Shown here: one piece after another, positions 54,714 to 64,000 of the stretch
How positions within the stretch are numbered: position 1 is the stretch's first letter
How the letters are laid out: each line of letters starts with the position of its first letter
NCBI RefSeq assembly: GCF_016802725.1
Contig: NC_052673.1
Location: 14,147,037 to 14,211,036, forward strand
Direction of reading: 5' to 3'
From: Solenopsis invicta
Taxonomy: Eukaryota; Arthropoda; Insecta; Hymenoptera; Formicidae
DNA: 64,000 bases
Notes under the pieces: model-generated
What the model was told of the DNA's origin: nothing
The model's input: the letters and a program-made list of their open reading frames with translations, nothing else
Database searches by the model: none
Position numbers and translations under genes: made by a program

Positions 54714-57700
54714 TAAACATTTTTTTTACAAATAAAGTAATTTGTTACTATTTTGTTTTTGTAACCAGGTTAAGTTGTAATTTTTTTTTTAAATAAATTA
54801 CTGCATAAATAAATTTTACACGCGACAATCACCGAGCTGTAATCCTAATACAAATTATCGACATTGATTTGGTTGTTTTATTGGCACAAAACAACGCGTT
54901 TGTATACGCGTTCGAATACGTGTAAACCATCTCCCAACACCGGTCAACACCTGGTGGACTTGATCACAAACAAACAAATCTATATTTATAACAAAACGAT
55001 CACGGCCGCAACATCGCGTCACCCGACTGGCAGTATATCTTCGTCAAACCAAACGACATTTTTGGGCCACCCGGTACATCGGGTAAGCTCCGCGGACGGC
55101 GGTCCGCTACCACGCTGCAACGTGCTATTAAAAGACGAACCACCGGCTTTCCACATTGGCCGCGAAGTGTTCGCGCGCCTTGTCTGAAAATAAAGTGCAT
55201 TCTCGCCCCGAGTCGTGAGACGCGTCTCCGTCGTAATAATTTAAACTTAAACGACGAAGGCGTAGACGAAGACGAATACGCATCTCTCGAGTGATGATCG
55301 ACACTGTTATGACAAGGAATCTCGCTACTTATGAATCATCAACGCTCGTTAATGAGTCGTGAATAAATTGATATATGTATAATACTTGGTACGATAATTA
55401 AATGAGACATAGAAATTGAAATAACGTTGAACAATGTAGAATCATCTATTTATGCATAAATTGCGATAGACATATACAGATATATGCCAATAATAACAGT
55501 GTATTAATATATATAATTATACGTACGTATATGAGTGATATTAATTCACTGCTGGCATTGTTGCAGGAAACATTATTCAGTAATATTAAAAGAGCTAGTA
55601 AATGTTGCTGACATAGTACAAATATCCGAGATAGATGAGAATCGCGTTGTCATGAAGGAGAGTTCTGATACTCGAGCGTTTTAAGCGCACTTGCAGCTAT
55701 TTCTGAATTAATCGATATACAGAGTGTCCCAGAAACGGCGAGAATTTCTGCCCAGAAAAGAGAACTTTGCTATTTACGAATCAACCGTGTGTAATAAAGC
55801 TCATCTGACCTGAACTCGTAATTGTCTCTGAATTAATCGATATGCAAGATATACCGCGGAAGGTCGGAACTCTCTCGCGAAAAAAGATTCCGTTTCGTAC
55901 AGCTCGAACTTGTTTTTAGAATTCGTAAAGATTATTAAATGATATTTTATTCGTTAGTGAGAAAGAAGAAAGATAATTTGAAAGAATAGCATGCTCTCAA
56001 ATATGCTAAAAGAAATATTGTATAATTTAATACAATATAATAATTTAATTGTTGAATTTTCATATTTCATAAAATAATGAATATATAGGCAAACCAAAAT
56101 TTTTTTTATAAAAAAAAATAATTTATTAATTTGCACTTTTCTTGCGCGCGCGTAAGGAATCATATCAATAGAAAAAAAAAGTTGCTGCTACGGATATCTA
56201 TTCTCTTCAGTACGTAAACAGATTTACTAATGGAGTGCAGTTTAATTAAAAAACTTGATTAAATTGGAAACATCGATATTCTTTCGAGCATTCCTTATTT
56301 CTCTCACAATACCAGTAAATCCAAAATGCACTATACGATTTAGCTTTTAAGAAAATGTTAAGAATGAAATTTCTTCTTGTAAAAGAAATAAGTAATATTA
56401 TCAAAATAATAACTTTGTGACTGTATCATTGTAAAATTGATTTAATAGTTTCATGGGAAGGTTTGTTCGGATAAAAATATTTGAACGATTGGATTAAGGA
56501 CAATTGGCACTAATGCAAAAGCGTAATTCTGCATTTACCACTTTGTAAACCTGTTCGCGTCCCATGGCACCTCCGTATATATTTATTCGGCACACGAAGG
56601 TGACGGAAACATGGCTAGGGGATACAGAAATGGAAGAGATTGGCTCGAAATCGGCTGGCACCTGTCTGCTTGTAGCGACAAGCGGATTTAGCATCGAATC
56701 TAGGCGATCCGAGGTCGTATGTGAATACACCTGTGCCTGCATAAAGATTATTTCAACATTCGCAAATGGCGAACGGAAGGAAAAAGGAATTCGCAATGAG
56801 ATGTCCTAATAGATAGGAATGTGCCAATTTCAGAACAGCAAATAATAATCTCATCTATGTCACAATGTAACATCGAATGTAACATCGAAAGAGGCAATCG
56901 AGAAACTCTTGAATAAAAATATTTAAATAGAACAATAAAATGATTTTCTAACAAATAGATGTCACACTTTTTTAAATTTAAAAGACAAATGCCTAAATAA
57001 ACTCTTATTCTTTTTTTACAATTTCATACATTTTTATTATTAACCACACGCAATTAGACAATTAGTATAAAATTAAACAATTGTATTTATTAATTTTATT
57101 TATGGCGAAAATTAAAGTTAGTAGATTGGATAATTAGTCGCGTTTTCACAAATTCAGATAAAAATCGTCATTATTCAGTATATTTTTTAGTAATTTCTCC
57201 TTTCCTTCCCTCCTCCCTCTTCTCTTTCGCACAATTATTATTTATCTAATCTTACAATGCTAACGTTATAAAAATTCAACTTCATAAAAATAATACACTT
57301 TGCTTCTTAACGGATAAAGACTTTTTAAAATAATGTTATATAATTTGTAACATTGTGATCTAATTTTATGCTAAAAAAAATAAAATAATGTTAATATAAA
57401 CTTTAAACAAGCTTTTAGATAAACTAAGTAAAAATCGAATAAAAAAGTATAAATTGCCTCACAATGTATCCTAATTCCATCTGCCAGTTGCCCAACTTCA
57501 AAGTGCCATAAGCTCTGCTATGTGAAGTTCCTGATTAATCGGGTAATGCGGTCTGCCACGGAAAGACGATTTCAACATCGACGATCTATCACGTCCTAAT
57601 TGCAAGTTTGGGAAGTTCAACAAATGTCGGATCTCAACTAATATTGTAGTTCGGCAAAAAGATTTCATGAATTACGTCAATTGTCATATTGTCAACGTAA

Positions 57701-59542
57701 AGCGCATTCAATACAACATCATTAAGTTTCCTTGAAGAAACATTATTTTATCAATCTACCAATTAATATAATACTAATGCACTTTTTAGTCAACAAAAAA
57801 ATGTTTTACTTGGAATTTTTAAAAGATTTTTTAGAACTTTTATGTATTTCGATAAAGATTTTAAGATTATACAGTCATCTGTTCTTATACAGATTAAAAA
57901 AAAGTTAAAAATTTTTTACTTTTGCAGATTTTCAAAGTAAATAAAAAGACTGAAAATTCTTTTTATTGTACTCATGTCATCCTCTACAAAAATAGATGAT
58001 GATGTAAACTTTAATGTCGTAATCTTTAACGAAATAACATCAAAATGTTACTATTATTTTAAATCCTTTACATTAAATATATAAGCTTGAGAATTTACCG
58101 TCTCTTCAAAATTTAATGTATATAAAAATATTAAATATATTGCATTAAAGCATACAAAAAAATTGAAAATCAACATTAACAATTAAAATAAAATTTGATT
58201 AACAAACATGGAATTGACAATTTTGAATATAAAATCGCTCCAAAGATAAAATACTGCTAAATGTCATGATCTTTCGTATTAACAATACTATATGAACGTT
58301 AACATCGATTTGCGACGTCGTTAAAAGATCCATCAATCGTGTTACTTGACTGACAGTAACATGATGATCTTATCAGCCTTGATTTCACGCGAAATTCGAT
58401 GCAAACGCGAGACCAGATCCTGTATCGGTTACGCCATTGTACGATCAACGTTTTAACGACGATGTAATAACCCACATTCTACCGATTCGAAGGATCATCA
58501 AAGAGCAGTAACGGATGACAGAATGTAAGTGAACTAGAGTTACGAGGTCGAGAATTCAAATGGTTTTGCGAGCTCCCGTTCCAACCCCATCTCAATTAAC
58601 TCAATTATCTAATTACATAATCGTCTCTAAATCACTGTACAATGCTCTACAGTAGAGATACATTTAAATTCATCGTGGTACCAGACAGACAAAAACGTAG
58701 ATAAATTTCTTTCAAAATTACACAGCGTGTTACGCCAAAAAATGTGCCACAACTTATGTGAACGGATTCTTATGTTAAATTTCTTTACATTAAAAAAAAA
58801 AAAAAAAACTAATCAGTAACCTTGTCGCGTAAAGTGTCAAAAATTGTAGCTTCGTCGCTGGGCAAAGTCACATGATTCTCATAAATTTTTTGCTGCGCAG
58901 TAGATTATTTCAAGACCGGTGCATCGGACTTCATTTTCAGCGTTATTTCCGGATGCGGAGAATCACCGCCGCAGCCATCGTTAATCAAAAGCGCACCAGA
59001 TGCGCGTCGCGATGCCAAATACCCCGACAGAGTCAACGCCGAAGAATTTAAGTGATATGCGCGAAGCGCCACAATAGCACACTTCATTCGTTGTCCGCGA
59101 AACGGCAGCCGCGCGCGCTATTATGAATGAGGATTATTACACGGGCGATGCACTCCACCGTGAGTGCGTGGATTTTGGGCGTAATGCGAATTTGTCTTTC
59201 GCAATATAACATGAGATAAATTTCATAAAACAAACACTATTTAATACCTGTTAATTAACTAGAACCCAATTCACTAGCACCGATTATAAACAATGCCAAT
59301 AGTCATTCAACAATATAGCATAGCATTTCATGTATTTAATATTTCAAAAAGTATTTATTACATTCATTGAATTTCTTAATCATTTTTTCAAATATTTATA
59401 TTTGAAAAATAGTAATAAAATAGTTATTAAATTCCCCGCCCTAAAAAATAGTACGTAAAAAATAAAGCTAGATGATCTTCTGTGATTTCTTTGATAAATT
59501 TATATCATGTCAATTCATGTGCAAGATAAAATTATTTTTGCA

Positions 59543-59914
59543 CTAATCAGTCGAATGTGACAATTTCGAGATATTTTGCACAATATTCCTGTATGCGATA
59601 ATCGCTAATTTGTTATAGAAAAATTGCACAATAAAAGATAAAGTTCCAAAATCGCGTGGATTAATAAATATTACTCGTTCACAAGAAACGATCGCATATT
59701 TTCGTATTATATATCGCGAAGGATAGTAAGGATAGTTGCGATGATATACGAAGCGATTCACTCCTTCCTGTTTGAGTCTCGGAGCGTGAATGATAACGCG
59801 AGGAACTTGCATGAACAATAGCGTGCTGTACATCATAGTAACAAACATTAATACAGGCGTTGTACTATCTTCCCGAAATATTCTCCAATACTTCATTAAA
59901 TTTGTATCGAACAT
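59543..59914 (-). CDS. Unrecognised 123-codon reading frame (hypothetical)
   Basis: This is an open frame from ATG to stop in an AT-rich neighbourhood where so long a frame is not expected often. It has one hydrophobic stretch at about residues 19-41 (PVLMFVTMMYSTLLFMQ), then a basic, tyrosine-rich segment (YHRNYPYYPSRYIIRKY). The C-terminal half is mildly hydrophobic. There is no signal peptide pattern and no motif I know. A diverged, broken relative lies about 0.67 kb to the right, with similarity at the protein level around TLLF and the following proline. It could be a small lineage-specific gene, one exon of a gene (for example a membrane protein), or a fragment of a repeat. Confidence 0.25.
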   Translation of the reverse strand: MFDTNLMKYWRIFREDSTTPVLMFVTMMYSTLLFMQVPRVIIHAPRLKQEGVNRFVYHRNYPYYPSRYIIRKYAIVSCERVIFINPRDFGTLSFIVQFFYNKLAIIAYRNIVQNISKLSHSTD

Positions 59915-60063
59915 TCAAAGTACGAAACATTAATTTTCTTATATTTAAAAAAATGAACTTTTAAAAGCCATTGTCTTTATATCAATAAAGATGGGATATA
60001 TGACCACTCACATGGTTGAGACAATCAAGTTGAATAAAGAATACAAGAGCCACTCTCTAAATT

Positions 60064-60150
60064 TAAATCAGTGAAATCTTACTGCTTTACAGTGCTATAC
60101 TTATAACTGTGATCAATCGGTGATTATTCATTGTCTTTCAGAGATTCCGC
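60064..60150. repeat. Dispersed repeat copy without hairpin (D1)
   Basis: It contains AAATCAGTGAAATCTTACTG, then TATACTTATAACTGT, then a TTTCAG-ended pyrimidine tract. The same series recurs at 61395-61535, where a 60 bp inverted copy interrupts it. This uninterrupted copy shows the likely original arrangement. Confidence 0.65.
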
Positions 60151-60394
60151 TTACTGAATTATTGCAAATTTCAAAACGATATTATAAAAACTATATTAAC
60201 TAAATTATATTTCTAATAGAAGACACTTTCTAATTTGTATTTACGTTTCTAACGAGTTTTGAATTTATTTTTAGTCCTTTTTGAAAAAAATGCAATTTAA
60301 AGACAAAGTGGTATGTCAGCATTGGCGACCTTTTTCTTGATCGCTAGGAAAGATCTCGTTATTCATAGTGCGATAGAGTCTTGAAGGATAATAA

Positions 60395-60560
60395 CATGAT
60401 GACGCACGGAGCAACCTGCCCTACTACCTGCATAACTGTTCGAATCCCGGCATACGAATGATAGCTGAGAGACCTTGCGTGAACAATAGCGTTCTATGTA
60501 CACCGCAAAAACAAATACCAAGGGCACGAAATGTTCAACGCATTATGAAATGAACGCTGA
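60395..60560 (-). pseudogene. Broken relative of the 59.5 kb reading frame
   Basis: DNA similarity to 59.73-59.90 kb is visible by eye. The clearest shared blocks are GAATGATA and TGAACAATAGCGT in the same order and orientation, offset about 668 bp. On the minus strand the matching segment includes TLLF and a following proline region, but stops and frame changes interrupt it. It is part of an old tandem duplication. Confidence 0.45.
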
Positions 60561-60573
60561 ATATTCCACTCCT

Positions 60574-60928
60574 TGCTTTTTGAATTAATTTCGTTAAATG
60601 AATTGTTATCGCGCACTTTACACTTTATTTTGTTGACTTGTTAGCGTCATCTAATTGTAAAATTATTTCCTTTTGATAACGATTGAGAGAAAGAGCGCTT
60701 TAGAATAGAATTATTACTTGACTCTTAACTTTGATGAAAATTTGCTTTATTCTACTTGCTTTTCAAATTAATTTCGCCAAATGAATTGTTATTGTGTACG
60801 TAACATTCCATTTTGTAAACTCAGCGTCATATAAGATTACGCTCGCTAACAATTGCTTTAAAGAGCGTTTTAAAATAAAATTGTTACTTGAATCTTAACT
60901 TTAATGAAAGAGTTTGCTTTAATCTGAT
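60574..60928. repeat. Diverged tandem duplication, period about 183 bp
   Basis: Copy A (60574-60756) and copy B (60757-about 60928) share ordered blocks: AATTAATTTCG, AAATGAATTGTTAT, AGCGTCAT, AAAGAGCG, TTGTTACTTGA / ATTATTACTTGA and CTTAACTTT. Identity is clearly below perfect, so the duplication is old. Confidence 0.8.
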
Positions 60929-61130
60929 TGATGAATATACATAAAAATATATCGCCAATAAAAAAAATTAATTATTAAATAGAAATTATTAAATTCTTTC
61001 TTTTAACGACATTTAATAATGCTTATTAGTTATATCATTTAAAAGAATTATTAAATTCTTTTTTTAAAGAATAAGTAATCATTTTTTTATTAAATCAACT
61101 GTCAAAAAATTTAATTACAAGCTTCATTAA

Positions 61131-61132
<2 letters not shown>

Positions 61133-61188
<56 letters not shown>
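61133..61188. repeat. (CA)n microsatellite, 56 bases
   Basis: Uninterrupted CA dinucleotides between the 183 bp tandem repeat and the 60 bp hairpin. Confidence 0.98.
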
Positions 61189-61190
<2 letters not shown>

Positions 61191-61342
61191 CATACCATTT
61201 TTTCTCAAGAATTAATTATTGAACTACGAGAAATAAAGTACAAACTGCGTTTCGAGACTATTTGAATTTCTGATTAAATTGTAATTGCAAATATGAAGTA
61301 ACAAATATCAAATTTACTCTCAAGATCTATTTATAAAACTAT

Positions 61343-61470
61343 CTTTACGTTTCGTTATCTCAAAATCGATTTCTGTTCTTTACCCTCGAAGTCTGAATCA
61401 GTGAAATCTTACTGATTCAGACTTCAAGGGTAAAGAACAGAAATCGATTTTAAGATAACGAAACGTAAAG
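61343..61470. repeat. 60 bp near-perfect inverted repeat with 8-base loop
   Basis: The left arm is 61343-61402, the loop GAAATCTT, and the right arm 61411-61470. The arms match at 58 of 60 positions by my reading; the two differences are C/T changes that would still allow G-U pairing in RNA on one strand. The arm begins CTTTACGTTTCGTTATCT and ends GAAGTCTGAATCAGT next to the loop. The hairpin lies inside repeat copy D2 and seems to have arisen there. There is no TA or other target duplication that would suggest a transposon. Confidence 0.95.
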
Positions 61471-64000
61471 ACTGATTTGCAATAATATACTTATAACTGT
61501 CAGCAACAATAATTACTCACTATTTTTCAGTAACTCTAATTAAGAGGAGCGAACTTTCATTGAACGAGCGTACTATTACTGAAAGATATAGTACATGTAT
61601 CATGATTGATATAGTTATACTACTGAAATCAGATTATTCAGTGAAAACACACTAATTTCAATTTAGAAAGTAAAATACTCTTAAAATTTCTTTATATGAG
61701 AATTGTTCACACTAAATATGGCATAATTCATCATGCTGTATAATTGTAACATTGCGAATAGTACCAGAGCTGCAACTTTGCTCAATAATAATTACAATGT
61801 TTATGGCTCGTGTAACATCGGCATGATGCTCTTAACACCTGCAAAACATCCATAATTAAAATGCACACAAACTTTATTTTTCAGAATACGACTCGAGTCC
61901 CGCAGCTACTACTCGCGCGTCGTATAAAAAAACTTTTACGGCCTTTACAATTTATTAGACGTGAGTGGTGATGGTGTAAGTCGTAAAAACCGTAGGAGAG
62001 AAGTAGAACTTTTATATTTTATCTACAGTTACTTCATCGTCAAAAACCCTTTCCGCAGATACCATTTAACTCCTCTGGCTAGTTCGAAAATTCGTGCGTA
62101 TACTGCCTACCGCGATCGTGATAAAGTCCAGAACTTTCGTTTCGACCCGTTAATGATGTAGTTCAGATGAATTCAAATTCAAAACAACGATAAATTATCG
62201 GGAGATAGTAAGAGACGTTAATTAGACTTTAAAAAAAAAGACAGATAAAGGCAGAACATCAAAAATTACGCGGTAATTTTAATGGTTCATAAATTTTATT
62301 TATGTCAGCGCGAACTTCAATTTATTTGTCCATAGTTCTGTTTTATGAAGTTTCAATGTTGCTCGGAAGAAAAAAAAATATTTCTTGGGATAGTAATAAA
62401 GTATACGTAATAATTTATTCTAAACCATAATTAGTCAAATAATAGTTCCGGGAGACTTCGAAAAGACTTTATCTTTAGCGAAATGAGCTTTCTGATAAAG
62501 TAAATCCTGAGGGAAATTCTTCCTCGCGAAATAACTTCCGAGTAACCTTGAAAGCTCGTACTTTCTATCAAGAAAGGAATGTCGAGCTTTCTTAAGTTGT
62601 GAGAATAACATCAAGCAACACATACTAAATTATAATTTTTCGCAAAAATTAAATTGCAATTGTGTAACGGATACACGTACAATGCATTCGCTTTTTCTTC
62701 TTTTAGGAAAAAAGAGATATTCAATTGAAAAAAAGACACAATAATTAAAATAAAAATGTCCCAAGTAATTGCGTCCTCACAAAATAACTGCAATGAAAAA
62801 AGAGAATAATTGTATAAAAAGAATAAAGAAAAGCGCGATGTGTGAGTGACATATCGTCATAAAAAAGAGCAGCAGCAAAGGGAAAATTGTCCTTCCGTAT
62901 AAAATAAGGATAATAAAATCCAATCTTATTCCTTGTAAAAAGGGTAACAATGCTGAATTAATTTAAGGAAAGTTTATCATGGGAAAGTCTCGACAGATTA
63001 CGCGAGGGACGTAAAGTACTAATAAACGGGTAAACGAACGGCCGACGTTGCACCATGTTGCGATTTAGTATGTATTAATACATCTAGATTATGTTACGTA
63101 TATACGAATCGTCGGATCTAACAATCCTTGGCATACAACCAAGAAATTCTAGAGAAATCCAAAGGCGCGGGCCGTACTTGGAGAGGTGGTCTCTGTACCC
63201 TGATTTCCTGAAAACACTTTAATGACACGCGATGTTAGCACCGCGTTTCAACTCAAGTCAAATAAACAGGTTTGATTCTAACTGCGACACGAAGGTCAAA
63301 ATTGCGTTAACATTCAGTACATTGTACGGCTCGCGAGATATAGTTCATGAAATCCTTGCGATAAAAATACCGATTCTGCAAAATTCTCGTTGAAGTAACC
63401 AGAAAACAACAACCGCTAATCTTTCTCAGCTCTAAAAGCCGTACCACTTGTATCATTGTGTCACTAACCAGGTTATTTAAGTTAAATTACATATAACAGC
63501 CAATTATTCAACGTATTTTAGAACAAGCAATTAAGTAAATTACAATTGGTTAACACAAGTTGCATTTAACACAGTTAAATGATTTGATGAGACATTGTAT
63601 CTATTTTTAATCCGCATCACCTCGTTTGTATAATCGCTATTTCCACGCAGCGCGCTTAGCGTCAATTTAAGAGCATAATCCGTGTTTTTCCCGAATAACG
63701 GATACACTGGTAATCTTGTAATTTATAATCGGCCATCTGAGTTCACACGATGGCGTGTGCCATGCGACGCTATTAACCGAAAGCACGCAACAAGATTAGC
63801 AAGAGCAATTAAGATCTTTTCACGGTCGTTAGTTACTTTTGCACTTTAATTAAATTAGCGTTCCGCTTTCATTAAGTTTACGAGCTATAACAAGTATTAC
63901 ACCGGATGATTGCCTTAAATTCAAAAACTTTGAGATAAAATAAAAATCGAGCGGGACGTCAAAAGGAAAATATATATTCGCGTTTTTATAGAAATTTAGG

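Larger units (their letters stand above)
45036..64000 (-). other. Shal: Intron upstream of the Shal pore exon (3' part; start off window)
   Basis: At least 18.9 kb lie between the pore exon and any upstream Shal exon. No reading frame here resembles the T1 domain, S1-S5 or the pore helix, so this is read as one long intron. It is AT-rich and holds inverted-repeat elements near 49.7, 51.3 and 54.5 kb, the duplicated block at 59.5-61.6 kb, a CA microsatellite, and small GC-richer patches at about 48.43-48.60 kb and 54.99-55.20 kb. The second patch carries an unassigned plus-strand reading frame ending at 55187. A short unlisted exon within it cannot be excluded. Confidence 0.75.

Noticed and set aside
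54864..55187. 107-codon plus-strand frame in a GC-richer patch
   Set aside because: The second half looks somewhat protein-like, but I recognise no family and see no splice or start context; kept only as part of the intron description.
60430..60475. GTTCGAATCCC, a tRNA B-box look-alike
   Set aside because: No A-box at the right distance, the T-stem does not pair and there is no acceptor stem.

Overview
The window is AT-rich, intron-dominated animal DNA. The only gene I can identify with confidence is the 3' part of a Shal-type (Kv4) voltage-gated potassium channel on the minus strand. The protein pieces look insect-like. The long AT-rich introns, small GC patches, microsatellites and short inverted-repeat transposons fit an insect genome. 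A hymenopteran such as an ant is my guess from overall character, not something the sequence proves.

Layout, read in gene direction (right to left): 64000-45036 is the 3' end of a very long intron, and the exons for the T1 domain, S1-S5 and the front of the pore lie beyond the right edge. 45035-44873 encodes the end of the selectivity filter, S6 and the start of the cytoplasmic tail. A 19.6 kb intron follows. 25303-25115 encodes the middle of the tail, including the conserved dileucine dendritic-targeting motif. A 16.1 kb intron follows. 8984-8607 encodes the last 125 residues, ending in the PDZ-ligand-like tetrapeptide ETRV. All exon joins are phase 0 except the acceptor at the pore, which splits a glycine codon. 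Region 1-8606 is 3' UTR and downstream sequence with no recognisable gene.

The introns hold a decayed Ty3/gypsy pol fragment (about 21.9-22.7 kb) and a dispersed family of about 225-260 bp foldback elements with roughly 100 bp inverted repeats (10.7, 25.8, 51.3 and 54.5 kb). They also hold several other miniature inverted-repeat elements (9.8, 11.9, 27.2 and 49.7 kb) and many microsatellites.

The segment 59.5-61.6 kb is an old tandem duplication. It carries an unrecognised 123-codon reading frame, a broken relative of it, a diverged 183 bp tandem repeat, and a 60 bp near-perfect hairpin. The hairpin appears to have formed by inverted duplication inside one repeat copy. I found no rRNA, no CRISPR, no convincing tRNA and no clear new molecular system. 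The points most worth checking are the alternative C-terminus of Shal and the duplicated block at 59.5-61.6 kb.
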